DNA of 64,000 nucleotides from Lysobacterales bacterium (GCA_029859645.1 JAOUCS010000006.1:1-64000); one strand, 5' to 3'; counted from the stretch's first letter, positions 16,268-25,999 are shown. Numbers and translations are program-made. Notes: generated by a model from the letters alone, not told the origin.

Positions 16268-16815
16268 GAGTGTTCCAGGTCGATCACGGGTGCCGAACGC
16301 TGGCTGGCCAGTTCTATTTCGAAAAACGCAGCACTGATAAAGCCGAATAACCTGGCCACCAGCATCGCAGGAAAGCTCTCTACGAAATTGTTGTTATCGC
16401 GGACGCTGCCGTTGTAATAGCGCCGTGCGAACTGCAGATGCTGTTCGACTCTGACCAGGCTTGCGTGCAGTTGTTGAAAGCCCTCGCTGGCCTTCAATTC
16501 AGGATAATCTTCAGCGAGTGCGAACAGCCTGCCCAGCGACCTTGAAAGCCCGGACTCCTGTTCGGAACGTTCAGGCAGCTGCATGCCAGGATTGCCGCGC
16601 AGCGCAGTGACCCGCTCCAGCACACGTGACTCGTGCTGCATATAAGCCTGCACCGTTTTCACCAGGTTGGGCACCAGGTCGTAGCGGCGCTGCAGCTGCA
16701 CATCGATGCCGGCCCAGGCCTCGTCGACCCGGTTCCGGTTCCTGACCAGCCGGTTATAAGTCCATACCACCCAGGCCAGGACCAACAGGCCAGCTGCTAA
16801 AAATGCATAACCCAC
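16264..16815 (-). CDS. lemA: LemA family protein
   Basis: A 183-residue protein with one N-terminal transmembrane helix (AFLAAGLLVLAWVVW) and an extracytoplasmic coiled-coil domain. YNRLVRNRNRVDEAWAGID, then QLQRRYDLVPNLV and the closing FARRYYNG-VRDNN segment are the hallmarks of LemA. The start is GTG at 16815 with AGGAAGG some 15 bases upstream. LemA proteins are implicated in envelope signalling, but their activity is not established. Overlap with the DUF2207 gene indicates co-translation. Confidence 0.93.
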   Translation of the reverse strand: MGYAFLAAGLLVLAWVVWTYNRLVRNRNRVDEAWAGIDVQLQRRYDLVPNLVKTVQAYMQHESRVLERVTALRGNPGMQLPERSEQESGLSRSLGRLFALAEDYPELKASEGFQQLHASLVRVEQHLQFARRYYNGSVRDNNNFVESFPAMLVARLFGFISAAFFEIELASQRSAPVIDLEHS

Positions 16816-16831
16816 CTCTAAACGCCTTCCT

Positions 16832-17521
16832 TCAAAACGGCAGGTCCAGGGCGTCAGTGATAAAACGGTTCAGTGGCAGGGCGCGACGGAACCCTTCGGT
16901 CACTTCATTGATAAACTCCGGCTTTAGTGCATGGTCGGCCGGAACTTCGGTCATGATGTAAAAACTTTTGCGTTTCAGATCATCGATATGCACATGCTGT
17001 GCATCGAAGCCGCGAGGCGGACGCTTCAGCGAATCGCCCCTGATCCCACCCAGAGCCTTGACCTTGGGAGCATTTACGATCCTTGCCCAGGACCGGGCAT
17101 TGTCCGCGATGAAATCCCTGATCCTGTTCAGCTGCGGACTGGCTGGGTTCCAGACACCGCCGCCATAAAAGATACCGTCCCCTGCCAGGTGCAGATAAAA
17201 GCCCGGAGCATGTGCGTCTTTGCCGGCTTCATGGCGGAATTGCACGCCGGCATGCGTCTTATAGGGTGTTTTGTCTTTTGAGAATCGCGTATCCCGGTAG
17301 ATCCTGAACATGGATCCGCCATGTGGCTTCGGATTCGCTATGTAGTGTTTAGAAAGCTTGTGCAGGCGCGGCGCCATGCAAACAATGAATTCACTGATCG
17401 GATCGACGACGGATTGACGGTAACGGCCCTTGTTTTCATTAAACCATACGCGGTTGTTATTGATCTTAAGATCTTCAAAAAATGCGAAAAAATCCTTCGG
17501 AAATCCCCGGAATTCCGTCAT
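16832..17521 (-). CDS. DUF2461 (TIGR02453) family protein
   Basis: A 229-residue soluble protein. It opens with FPKDFFAFFEDLKINNNRVWFNENK, the conserved start of DUF2461, and contains GSMFRIYRDTRFSKDKTPYKTH and GFYLHLAGDGIFYGGG, also diagnostic. The function of the family is unknown. AGGGAGAG lies about nine bases before the ATG. It precedes lemA by 16 bases in the same orientation and may be co-transcribed with it, though no functional link is known. Confidence 0.88.
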   Translation of the reverse strand: MTEFRGFPKDFFAFFEDLKINNNRVWFNENKGRYRQSVVDPISEFIVCMAPRLHKLSKHYIANPKPHGGSMFRIYRDTRFSKDKTPYKTHAGVQFRHEAGKDAHAPGFYLHLAGDGIFYGGGVWNPASPQLNRIRDFIADNARSWARIVNAPKVKALGGIRGDSLKRPPRGFDAQHVHIDDLKRKSFYIMTEVPADHALKPEFINEVTEGFRRALPLNRFITDALDLPF

Positions 17522-17559
17522 ATGGATACTCTCCCTTGGTTGAAACGGTAGACCCGCGC

Positions 17560-18177
17560 TTAATCTTCACTCGGTTCGACAATGGCCGGATTTGGCAGCA
17601 GCGTAACGGGTTCAGCATAACCCGTGGTGTAGCGCGGAAACGGGTGCCGATAGTAATAGGGGTAGCCGCCCCAACCTCCCCAGCCGCCCCAATAACCTCC
17701 GCGCCAACCCCAGGGCCCGTAGAAGGGGTCACTGTACCCCCGGTAACGCATCACGACCCGGCGCTTCTGCCACAAAACCAGGTCGTCGACTGCCAGTACC
17801 GGATAACGGTAATCAAAGTCATCGACTTTCCGCGTTTCGATCGCCCGAAGGCTCCCGGTCACTGTGAGTTCTCGACCCTTGGTAAAGACGAGCGGATCAT
17901 GAAAACCCGGTTTGCAGGCTATGAAACGGCCCAGCGTGGAGTCTTCGAGCTTCGGCCTGAGATACTTGTCGAGGTTGCGGGACAGGACTTCAAAGCAAGT
18001 GGTGTTGTCCGAGATTTTGGAACTCAGGATAACCCCTCCCCAACGGACTTCCGACCCGAAAACGCCGGGTTCGACGCGGGCCGGTGAAATCTCCTGGTAA
18101 GTGCCCTGGATTTCCTCCGGAATGGTCGTGCAGGCGGAAACTGCCAGAGTAACGATCATAATAATCAAAAGACGCAT
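17560..18177 (-). CDS. Slp-family outer-membrane lipoprotein with aromatic glycine-rich tail
   Basis: A 205-residue predicted lipoprotein. The signal peptide ends in the lipobox LAVSAC with C16 as the lipidated cysteine. The domain that follows (GTYQEISPARV, GVILSSKI, GRFIACKPGFHDP, KGRELTVTGSL) fits the Slp/YeaY family of starvation-inducible outer-membrane lipoproteins. The C-terminal 50 residues are rich in Gly, Tyr, Trp and Pro and probably disordered. The start at 18177 is chosen over 18195 because AGGGAA sits seven bases before it. Family role is unclear, perhaps envelope stress. Transcribed alone or with the next gene 38 bases downstream. Confidence 0.8.
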   Translation of the reverse strand: MRLLIIMIVTLAVSACTTIPEEIQGTYQEISPARVEPGVFGSEVRWGGVILSSKISDNTTCFEVLSRNLDKYLRPKLEDSTLGRFIACKPGFHDPLVFTKGRELTVTGSLRAIETRKVDDFDYRYPVLAVDDLVLWQKRRVVMRYRGYSDPFYGPWGWRGGYWGGWGGWGGYPYYYRHPFPRYTTGYAEPVTLLPNPAIVEPSED

Positions 18178-18241
18178 GTGAATTTCCCTGCTCATGATGC
18201 CGCTAATCTATTGGACCGCAATCTGTAGCAATTATCTTACA

Positions 18242-20218
18242 TCATGCTGACTTTTTATTGGGTCTGAATGCCAGTACGGCCTGCTTCAGCTCAATGAATG
18301 GGGGTGGGGTGGCTGCGTATCGGCTGCGTGAATACAGATGTGCAATCCGGTGAATGGGTTGAGTGCTGGCCGGCAACAGCTTCGAGGCGGACCGGGCGAC
18401 TTCAATCGGGCCATCTGACGGCCGCGCTTCGTAACCGGCTTGCAGCAGCCGCCGGAGAAATTTCCGCCAGTATTTCTGCACCGGATCGCTGCTCGAGGGC
18501 CCCTTGATACGCATCACGATCGGGAAAACCATGGCGCCAAATACCAGCATGACGACAAACAGGATGGCCACCAGCCCCGCAGGGCCAAGGTGATCCAGGC
18601 CCAGCGGTTCGAACAGCCTGGACTGTCGTCCCGCACCATATTCGATAACCCAGTCGTTCCATCGCTGCTGGACAATATCCACGCTGTTACGCATACCTCT
18701 CAACCAGCCATAATCCAGAACATGGCGGGGTGCATTCAAAGCGCCAAGGGAGCCCTGTTCAACCCGCTCAGGAGAAACTGCAGCAGTCGGATCAACGCGG
18801 GTCCAGCCTTTTCCATTCAACCAGACTTCGGTCCATGCATGGGCGTCTGATTGCCTGACCAGCAAGTAGTCGCCCAGCGTGCTGAACCAGCCCCCCTGGT
18901 AGCCGGTGACAATGCGGGACGGTATACCGGCCATGCGCATCATGACCGCGAAAGATGAGGCGTAGTGCTCGCAAAATCCGGTTCGCGTGTCAAACATGAA
19001 ATCGTCCACCGAATGTTGCCCGAGGTAGGGTGCATTCAGGGAATAGTGAAAGGGTTCCTGGTTGAAATGCTGCAACACCCTGCGGATAAACATTTCGTCA
19101 TCCGGGGTTTGCCGGCGCCACTCGAAAACCATTTGCTCGGTCCGGGGGTTACTGCCCTCCGGCAATTCGAGCGCCTGCGGCAGCAGCGAGCCCGCAAGTT
19201 CGGGCGAATCGCTGAAATCCGGATTTGAGACCACTTCGTATTCGGTCAGCTGAATCACCGGCTGATCGCGGATCATCTGGAAATCCATGGTCAGGCGCGT
19301 GTCGTCAGGCTTGCTTGCCGGGTAATCCAGCGCGAACAGCCAGTTTCTCTCATTGGGTTCGAGTTGGACCGTGTATTTCCAGGAATCAGCCGTGACTTCA
19401 GGAACCTCGGGGGCCTCGATATTCCGGCCGTAAAAGCTGCTTTTCCAGGTTCTTCCATCAAAGCGCCAGAATACCGGACCGCGCCAGTATAACTGGCTGG
19501 ACTCGGGCACATTTCCTGAGAACTGCACCCTGAAAGCGGGACTGTCATCCATGAACAGGTTCTGGATACTGCCCGGTGACATGGAGTCTGACAGCCCGGA
19601 TTTGGAATCCAGCGTGGTATCCGGGATACCCCAAAGGGGGCTCGACAGCCGCGGAAACAGGATGAAAAAAGCGATCCCGATGGGTATGGCGAGCGCCACC
19701 AAACGGGTACTGAAACCGAGTTCAGACAGGATGGAGGCACGCACTGCCGGCGCGGGGCCCGCATGTGACCAGGCTTCCGACCTTTGCAGCTGCGCCAGCG
19801 TGACCAGCGCGAGAATCACAGTCAGGCCGCCGTAAACGGGCATGAAGATGCCCTGGGTGAACAGGAATTGCGTAGCGCACAAGAAGAGGCTGAAACTGAC
19901 CACCAGGCGGGCGTCCCGCGTGCGATAGCATTCAACCATTTTCAGCGCCAGCATGATCGATAACAGGCTGACAGCCGCTCGACGCCCGGCCAGGTCGCCG
20001 TACGATATGTACAGAATGGCCAGCCCACCGGCCGTGGCCCCGTGACGCACCAGTGCCGGCAGCGGCTTCCAGTGGTAGATTTCTGCACCGACCCGCCAGG
20101 CCAGCGGCAGCAATGCGACCAGCAGCAAGGCAGGTGGCATGCTGGCCAGTTGCGGCAGCATCGCCAGGGCCAGAGTTGCGATCACCCAGAGTATGGTTTT
20201 GCGTGCGGGATCAATCAT
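18242..20218 (-). CDS. tgpA: TgpA-like transglutaminase (DUF3488 plus transglutaminase domain)
   Basis: A 658-residue inner-membrane protein. The N-terminal 190 residues contain about six transmembrane helices (DUF3488). A periplasmic transglutaminase-like domain follows, with catalytic Cys in RTGFCEHYASSF, His in DAHAWTEVWL and Asp in WTRVDPTAAV. Another transmembrane helix lies near residue 560, and a C-terminal cytoplasmic DUF4129-like part follows. In Pseudomonas aeruginosa TgpA is essential. The substrate is unknown but probably in the periplasm. The gene overlaps the DUF58 gene (ATGA), the classic MoxR-DUF58-TgpA arrangement. Confidence 0.9.
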   Translation of the reverse strand: MIDPARKTILWVIATLALAMLPQLASMPPALLLVALLPLAWRVGAEIYHWKPLPALVRHGATAGGLAILYISYGDLAGRRAAVSLLSIMLALKMVECYRTRDARLVVSFSLFLCATQFLFTQGIFMPVYGGLTVILALVTLAQLQRSEAWSHAGPAPAVRASILSELGFSTRLVALAIPIGIAFFILFPRLSSPLWGIPDTTLDSKSGLSDSMSPGSIQNLFMDDSPAFRVQFSGNVPESSQLYWRGPVFWRFDGRTWKSSFYGRNIEAPEVPEVTADSWKYTVQLEPNERNWLFALDYPASKPDDTRLTMDFQMIRDQPVIQLTEYEVVSNPDFSDSPELAGSLLPQALELPEGSNPRTEQMVFEWRRQTPDDEMFIRRVLQHFNQEPFHYSLNAPYLGQHSVDDFMFDTRTGFCEHYASSFAVMMRMAGIPSRIVTGYQGGWFSTLGDYLLVRQSDAHAWTEVWLNGKGWTRVDPTAAVSPERVEQGSLGALNAPRHVLDYGWLRGMRNSVDIVQQRWNDWVIEYGAGRQSRLFEPLGLDHLGPAGLVAILFVVMLVFGAMVFPIVMRIKGPSSSDPVQKYWRKFLRRLLQAGYEARPSDGPIEVARSASKLLPASTQPIHRIAHLYSRSRYAATPPPFIELKQAVLAFRPNKKSA

Positions 20219-21195
20219 GACGCATGCAGCGCGAGGATTTCGAGGCAGGCATCCCGGTGCTCTTCTCCCAGGTCGGCGGGCAGGGCTGCGCCGGGCATTT
20301 CCAGGCTGTATGGAATCTGTCGCCGTTCGGCGCGCAGAACCCAGGCGGTCAGGATCGAAAGCTTTTCCTCGGTATCGCCGCTTCCCATCAGGTACCAGTT
20401 AAGTTCACAGGCTTCTTCGCTGGGGGATTCCATGACCCGTGAATAGAGTTTCTGGTGCCGGGCGCTGGTGCGCCAGGCAATTCGACGCAACGGGTCTCCG
20501 GTCTGAAACTCTCTCAGGCCATGAAAATGCTCCCCCTCACCCCGATGAGCCGCACCATGTTCGCCGCGGCCGGTTTTGGGTAATGGCGGCGGGGTGGTGG
20601 CGGGTTTCGGATACACCAGGCATTGAGTGCGTGGTATGACGACGGACCAGGCGCGAAACAGGCCGAGTGGATAACGGTTCTCAATGCGGAACGGTTCCAT
20701 TGGCATCCAGCCGCGTTCAAACGAGAGTTGCCCAAGTGTCAGGGCAATCGTGTTCTGTGGCTCGATATCCGTGCAATCCCGATCCTCGGGAGAGACGGCT
20801 TCGATCGCAAAACGGTGCCTCTCTTCAGGATTCCGAAACAGTACCCGGAAGCGGGCGGTCTCTCCGGCAAAGACCGGCTTGGCCCGAATGGCTTCCAGCC
20901 GAAGGCCTGCCAGGTTCCGATAAGCGAGCACCGTGGTGAGTTGGCCGACAGCAGCGATCAGAAAGCTGAGCATCAGGGTCATGTTGTTATTGAAATTCAG
21001 GCCGCCGATCGCGGTGAGCGCCAAAAGCAGGCCAAACCAGAGGCCAAAGCGGGTCGGCATGACATAGATCTGCCGGTATTCCAGAGTCAGCGGGAGTTCA
21101 GTGGCTCCACGGCGCTGCCTGACGCGCTCCAGCACCCAGCTGTCAAAGCGTTGCCCTGCGCTGGAGGTCTCGTTGGCCATTGTGCTGGATAACAT
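20215..21195 (-). CDS. DUF58 domain protein (MoxR-associated)
   Basis: A 326-residue protein with two transmembrane helices near residues 45-90 (FGLWFGLLLALTAIGG, then MLSFLIAAVGQL). A DUF58/vWA-like domain follows, with the motif FHGLREFQTGDPLRRIAWRTSAR. These proteins work with MoxR AAA ATPases as part of chaperone-like assemblies. ATG at 21195 is used; ATG at 21180 is also possible, and neither has a strong ribosome site. It lies between moxR and tgpA in one operon. Confidence 0.9.
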   Translation of the reverse strand: MLSSTMANETSSAGQRFDSWVLERVRQRRGATELPLTLEYRQIYVMPTRFGLWFGLLLALTAIGGLNFNNNMTLMLSFLIAAVGQLTTVLAYRNLAGLRLEAIRAKPVFAGETARFRVLFRNPEERHRFAIEAVSPEDRDCTDIEPQNTIALTLGQLSFERGWMPMEPFRIENRYPLGLFRAWSVVIPRTQCLVYPKPATTPPPLPKTGRGEHGAAHRGEGEHFHGLREFQTGDPLRRIAWRTSARHQKLYSRVMESPSEEACELNWYLMGSGDTEEKLSILTAWVLRAERRQIPYSLEMPGAALPADLGEEHRDACLEILALHAS

Positions 21196-21221
21196 GGGTT
21201 CCCGTCCGTGGAATCAATTAT

Positions 21222-22178
21222 TCAGGGAATGGGGACCTCGCCCAGCAGTTCCTGGATCTGTTCCTCCGGAGACTGGCTGAATCCGGAAGTTGGGCTCAGG
21301 CGGTGACGGCCCAAACCTGTAAAAACTGTCTTCACGTCTTCCGGTGTAACGAAGTCGCGATCGTCCAGGAAGGCCAGCGCACGGCTGGCTCGTAGCAGGG
21401 CAAGTCCAGCACGCGGTGATAGTCCTGTTTCGAACCATCGGTCATCGCGGGTTTCCTGCAGCAAGGCCTGGATATAATCCAACAGGTTTTCGCTGACATG
21501 TATTTTTTCACAATCAGCCTGTAGCGCTTTAACATCATCAGGGCTCAGCAAAGACCTGGTTCGGTCAAGCAAGTGCGCCCGGTCCTCGGTGATCAGGAGT
21601 TCCCGCTCAGCGGCGGGATCGGGATAGCCCAGCGAAAAACTGAGCAGAAAGCGGTCAAGCTGGGAGTCGGGCAGAGGATAAGTGCCCACCAGGTCCAGCG
21701 GGTTCTGGGTGGCCATGACGAAAAAGGGGCTTGGCAGAGCGTGTGTTTCATTCTCAATCGTTACCTGGCCCTCAGCCATTCCTTCAAGCAGCGCACTTTG
21801 CGTCTTCGGGGTGGCCCGGTTCACTTCATCGGCGAGAATGACCTGTGAAAAAATGGGCCCGGGATGAAACTCGAATTCATCTTTCTCCCGCTTGTAAATG
21901 GAGACACCAAGAATGTCTGCCGGCAGCAGGTCGCTGGTGAACTGGATTCTCTGGTAGTCGGAGCCGATAACGCGGGCCAGGGCATGGGCAAGAGTGGTTT
22001 TACCGACGCCGGGTACATCTTCGATCAGCAGGTGGCCGCGGGCCAGCAAGCAGCAGAAAGCCAGGCTGACCTGCTTGTCTTTCCCCAGCAAAATGGCATT
22101 GACGGCAGCCCGGGCTTCAAGCAATCGCCCATGCCTGTCTCCTGTGCTTTCCTGAGTAGAAATGACGGTGCTGTTCAT
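21222..22178 (-). CDS. moxR: MoxR family AAA ATPase
   Basis: A 318-residue ATPase. Walker A is PGVGKTT around residues 56-62, then FTSDLLPADILGV, Walker B ILADEVNRA, the sensor segment VMATQNP and the LDRF arginine-finger region, all typical of MoxR. It probably remodels or activates a complex with the DUF58 and transglutaminase partners encoded just downstream. The start has AAGGGAA five to six bases upstream. It is divergent from the patatin gene, with 87 bases between them for promoters. Confidence 0.94.
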   Translation of the reverse strand: MNSTVISTQESTGDRHGRLLEARAAVNAILLGKDKQVSLAFCCLLARGHLLIEDVPGVGKTTLAHALARVIGSDYQRIQFTSDLLPADILGVSIYKREKDEFEFHPGPIFSQVILADEVNRATPKTQSALLEGMAEGQVTIENETHALPSPFFVMATQNPLDLVGTYPLPDSQLDRFLLSFSLGYPDPAAERELLITEDRAHLLDRTRSLLSPDDVKALQADCEKIHVSENLLDYIQALLQETRDDRWFETGLSPRAGLALLRASRALAFLDDRDFVTPEDVKTVFTGLGRHRLSPTSGFSQSPEEQIQELLGEVPIP

Positions 22179-22265
22179 ATTCCCTTATCCCGTATTAAGT
22201 GACCGGACCTTCCCTGAATTGCTCGGAGTATACCATTCACTCCAAAAGCCGGTATATTCTGCAGC

Positions 22266-23390
22266 ATGTCCGATTCCACTTCGCATACGGCCCTGATCCT
22301 GCCGGGCGGCGGCGCGCGCGGTTCCTACCAGGTTGGTGTACTCAGGGCTATCCATGAAATCACGGGGAAAACGGGCAATCCCTTCCCGGTGATTTGCGGC
22401 ACATCAGCCGGCGCCATAAACGCAGTGGTCCTGGCCAGTCACGCTCATGAATTCGGCATTGGAATCGAACGGCTGGAACGCTTCTGGTCAACGATGTATT
22501 GTTCGCGCGTTTATCGCACGGACGCGTGGACCGTCCTGAAATCAGGCGTGCAATGGGGCCTGTCCCTGGCGCTCGGAGGCCGGTTGGTTGCGAACCCACG
22601 GTCACTGCTCGATAACGAACCCTTGCGAAAGTTCCTGGCTCGCTCACTGCACCTGGAGGGAATAGATACTTCAATCGAGCAGGGGGCCCTGAGGGGCCTG
22701 GGTATCACCGCCTCGGGTTATACCTGCGCGGCGGCCATCAGTTTCTACCAGGGCGCCAGTGACATCATTCCCTGGGACCGTACACGACGACATGGCCGGC
22801 CGGTCAGGATCGGGCTGAATCATTTGCTGGCATCGGCTGCCCTGCCGCTGCTTTTTCCCGCGGAACGCATCGGTAACGAATTTTTCGGCGATGGCGGCAT
22901 GCGGATGCTGGCGCCACTGAGTCCGGCCATTCATCTGGGCGCGGAGCGCCTGCTGATCATCAGTACCCGTGATGAGAACCCGGATCCGCCACCGCTGGAA
23001 CCGGTGCCCTATCCGTCGCTGGGTGAGATCGGCGGTTACCTGCTGGATACGATTTTCATGGATACGCTGAATGCCGATTTGAGCCGGCTGAAGCGTATCA
23101 ATCGAACACTCGGAATGCTTTCCCCCGAAATGCGGGAGCAATCGCAGCTCAGGCGGATTGACTCGCTGGTTATCCGTCCCAGCCAGGATTTGCGTGAGGT
23201 CACGCATAAACATATGGGCGAAATTCCCGGGTCGGTGCGGACCCTGCTGAAGGCGCTGGGTGGCTGGGGCCGGGACTGGAGGATGGCCAGTTACCTGTTG
23301 TTCGAATCGGTTTACTGCAAGGAACTCATCGAAATGGGCTACCAGGACGGGCTCGGGCAGAGTGAAGAGATCAAGCAGTTCCTGGCCTGA
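22266..23390 (+). CDS. Patatin-like phospholipase
   Basis: A 374-residue predicted serine lipase. The oxyanion-hole motif GGGARGSYQVG begins at residue 14, the nucleophile is S47 in GTSAGA, and the catalytic aspartate is in FFGDGGMRM. The Ser-Asp dyad is complete. The C-terminal 120 residues (LSRLKRINRTL, MREQSQLRRI) are helical and have the form of the DUF3336-less bacterial patatins. It may hydrolyse phospholipids or other acyl esters in the cytoplasm or at the membrane. No signal peptide is visible. It stands alone and converges with fadE, 18 bases apart. Confidence 0.88.
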   Translation: MSDSTSHTALILPGGGARGSYQVGVLRAIHEITGKTGNPFPVICGTSAGAINAVVLASHAHEFGIGIERLERFWSTMYCSRVYRTDAWTVLKSGVQWGLSLALGGRLVANPRSLLDNEPLRKFLARSLHLEGIDTSIEQGALRGLGITASGYTCAAAISFYQGASDIIPWDRTRRHGRPVRIGLNHLLASAALPLLFPAERIGNEFFGDGGMRMLAPLSPAIHLGAERLLIISTRDENPDPPPLEPVPYPSLGEIGGYLLDTIFMDTLNADLSRLKRINRTLGMLSPEMREQSQLRRIDSLVIRPSQDLREVTHKHMGEIPGSVRTLLKALGGWGRDWRMASYLLFESVYCKELIEMGYQDGLGQSEEIKQFLA

Positions 23391-23408
23391 CTTATCGGAC
23401 TGGCGGGC

Positions 23409-25871
23409 TCAGGCGCTTTTTGCCGCCGGCCTGAAGGCAGGATCGTCAAAGCCCTCGATCTCGGCGCGAGTGAATTCATCCACTTCGATCACCGCACGCG
23501 CTGCCTGTTGCGCCAGGCGGACGGTGGTTGCCTGGTCCTCGGTAATCACGCCACTTTCCACGGCTTTCTGAACCAGTTTTTCATAATTCTCATAAGTTAC
23601 CGGTTCATTCAGCGCATTGCGGATGGCATTTTCTGCGTTGGTCGCTGTCAGGGCCAGGTGAAACGCGGTGTGTACTCGTCCACAGGCATCATCCAGGTCA
23701 GACAGGTAGACGCCGGCAACCAATCGGTCACGACTTTCGTTTTCGGTTTGCAGGATCCTGGCGATTTCTTTGCCGATTCGGTCGCCTGGGCGGGTGTAGG
23801 GCTGGCCGAGCGGAAATATGACCCACTTGATCAACCGCCCGGCTCCGGGTATCGGAAAGTTGTCCAGCACACCTTTCAAGCTGTCCTGGATCGCGTACAG
23901 GCTGTCATCCATGGCCCAGCGGACAAAGGGCAGATCGTCTTCCGGCCTGCCGTCGTCCTCAAACCGCTTGAGCACGGCGGTGCCCATGTACAGGTGGCTC
24001 AGCGCATCAGCCAGTCTGCCGGAGAGGGTTTCCCTGAACTTGAATTTTCCGCCAAGGGCCAGCAGCACCAGGTCAGAGGTAAAGCTGAAGGCGGCGCTCA
24101 TACGGGTGATTTGACGGAAATAGTAAGCCGTTGGGCCACGCACCGGCGCACGGGTCGCATGGCCGCGGGAAACGCCGAGCATCCAGGCCCGCACCATGTT
24201 ACTGATGATATGGCCGACGTGGGCAAACATGACCTTGTCGAAGGTCTTGCGAGCCCCCGGTCTGGGGTCCCTGGCGGCCTGCATCTCCTTCAGCAGCCAG
24301 GGGTGGGCCCGAATCGCTCCCTGGCCGAAGATGATCAGTGAGCGGGTCAGGATGTTGGCGCCTTCGACGGTAATGGAGATGGGCAATGCCTGGTAGCCAT
24401 GCGCCAGGTAGTTTCCCGGGCCGGTAATGATGCCTTTACCGCCGTGTATGTCCATTGCATCGTTGACGCAACGGCGGTTTTCCTCGGTCAGTTGATATTT
24501 GAGTATGGCCGACAACACCCCGGGTCGTTCACCCTGGTCCAGCGCCACCAGGGTCAGCATGCGCGCTGCGTCCATTCGATAGGTGCGCCCGCCAATTCGG
24601 GCGAGGGGCTCCTCGATGCCCTCGAAAAAGCCGATGGGGATACTGAACTGCTTGCGAATTCGGGCATAGGCGCCGGATAGCAGGGCGGACATCTTGCCAC
24701 CCGAAGTGCCAAGTGCGGGCAGGGAAATTGAACGTCCGGCGGCCAGGCTTTGCATCAGCATGCGCCAGCCCTGGCCGATCCGTTCCGGCCCGCCGATGAT
24801 CCAGTCCAGGGGTATAAAGACGTCGTTACCGCGGGTAGGGCCGTTCATGAAGACTGCGCCCACCGGCATGTGCCTTTTGCCGATTTCAACACCGGGCGTA
24901 TCGGTTGGGATCAGCGCGCAGGTGATGCCCAGTTCCTTTTTCTCACCCAGCAAGCCGTCTGGATCAAGGGCTTTGAACGCAAGCCCCAGCAGGGTCGCCA
25001 CCGGCGCTAGCGTGATATAGCGCTTATTCCAGGTGAGTTTCAGGCCCAGCACTTGTTTCCCCTCGAATTCACCTTTGCAGACGATGCCCACGTCATTCAT
25101 GCTGGCGGCATCCGAACCGGCGGAAGGGGAGGTCAACGCGAAACATGGAATTTCTTCACCGGCGGCGAGTCGTGGCAGGTAATGGTCTTTTTGCTCCTTG
25201 GTGCCGTAATGGAGCAACAACTCACCAGGCCCCAGGGAATTTGGAACCATTACGGTGATGGCGGTTGTCAGATTCCTGCTGGCCAGTTTCATGACGACCG
25301 CGGAATTGGCTTGTGCGGAAAACTCGAGACCCCCATACGCTTCCGGAATGATCATCCCGAAAAACCGGTGCTCCCGCATGAAATCCCAGAGGCGGTCGGG
25401 CAGGCGCCGCCAGGTGTCGCAAATTTCCCAGTCATCCGCCATGCGGCACAACTCTTCGACCGGTCCTTCCAGGAACGCTTTTTCTTTCGCCGATAAAGCG
25501 GGTGCCGGCAGCTTCAGCAGAGTGCGCCAACGGGGCCGCCCGGAGAATATTTCGGCGTCCCACCAGACCGTACCCGCGTCCAGGGCTTCCTGTTCTGTTT
25601 CAGATACGGTTGGCAGCGCTTTTTGAAACAGGCTGAAAAGCCGGTCGCTGATCAACAGGCGCCGCATCGGTGTAATGGCGAATCCGATCAGGGTGACTGC
25701 GACAATGCCGTTGGCGAAACGGAACCAGCTCGGGACGTAAAATAAATGACGCAATTCGGTCCAGACTACTGTGAGTACGATCATGATGGTCATGGACATG
25801 ACCAAAGAGACCTTTTTGTAGGCCAGCATCAGGACCGTCAGGACCAGGATGAGAAAATAAAGGATATCCAT
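23409..25871 (-). CDS. fadE: Membrane-associated acyl-CoA dehydrogenase FadE
   Basis: An 820-residue FadE-type enzyme that performs the first step of fatty-acid beta-oxidation. Three N-terminal hydrophobic segments (MDILYFLILVLTVLMLA and following) anchor it to the membrane, as in E. coli FadE (814 residues). A flavin-binding core (CFALTSPSAGSDA, LTWNKRYITLAP) and the C-terminal DUF1974 domain follow. The length and order are typical. Together with fadI/fadJ at 36.3-39.5 kb and fadD at 51.6 kb, it gives a full beta-oxidation set in the window. Monocistronic as far as can be seen. Confidence 0.93.
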   Translation of the reverse strand: MDILYFLILVLTVLMLAYKKVSLVMSMTIMIVLTVVWTELRHLFYVPSWFRFANGIVAVTLIGFAITPMRRLLISDRLFSLFQKALPTVSETEQEALDAGTVWWDAEIFSGRPRWRTLLKLPAPALSAKEKAFLEGPVEELCRMADDWEICDTWRRLPDRLWDFMREHRFFGMIIPEAYGGLEFSAQANSAVVMKLASRNLTTAITVMVPNSLGPGELLLHYGTKEQKDHYLPRLAAGEEIPCFALTSPSAGSDAASMNDVGIVCKGEFEGKQVLGLKLTWNKRYITLAPVATLLGLAFKALDPDGLLGEKKELGITCALIPTDTPGVEIGKRHMPVGAVFMNGPTRGNDVFIPLDWIIGGPERIGQGWRMLMQSLAAGRSISLPALGTSGGKMSALLSGAYARIRKQFSIPIGFFEGIEEPLARIGGRTYRMDAARMLTLVALDQGERPGVLSAILKYQLTEENRRCVNDAMDIHGGKGIITGPGNYLAHGYQALPISITVEGANILTRSLIIFGQGAIRAHPWLLKEMQAARDPRPGARKTFDKVMFAHVGHIISNMVRAWMLGVSRGHATRAPVRGPTAYYFRQITRMSAAFSFTSDLVLLALGGKFKFRETLSGRLADALSHLYMGTAVLKRFEDDGRPEDDLPFVRWAMDDSLYAIQDSLKGVLDNFPIPGAGRLIKWVIFPLGQPYTRPGDRIGKEIARILQTENESRDRLVAGVYLSDLDDACGRVHTAFHLALTATNAENAIRNALNEPVTYENYEKLVQKAVESGVITEDQATTVRLAQQAARAVIEVDEFTRAEIEGFDDPAFRPAAKSA

Positions 25872-25930
25872 CAGCGAATGCCATCATAAGATTCAGCGGA
25901 AGTGAGGGTCAAGAACCCGGCCACAGCCGA

Positions 25931-25959
25931 TTGCACGAACGGGCGCATCCCCGTAAAAT
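25931..25959 (+). promoter_or_regulatory. Predicted sigma-70 promoter of ndk
   Basis: -35 TTGCAC (25931-25936), a 17-base spacer, and -10 TAAAAT (25954-25959, five of six consensus bases). Transcription would begin near 25966, leaving a leader of about 78 bases that contains an inverted repeat. Prediction by eye only. Confidence 0.4.
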
Positions 25960-25980
25960 TAGCGGGATATATATACGGTT

Positions 25981-25999
25981 TTTTCTCAGTTTGAGAAAA
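25981..25999 (+). repeat. Inverted repeat in the ndk leader
   Basis: TTTTCTCA and TGAGAAAA form a perfect 8-bp inverted repeat with a three-base loop, and an outer GGTTTT (25977-25982) could pair instead with AAAACC (26004-26009). It lies between the predicted promoter and the ndk ribosome site. It could be an operator or an mRNA hairpin. It is not GC-rich enough to be a typical terminator. Confidence 0.5.
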
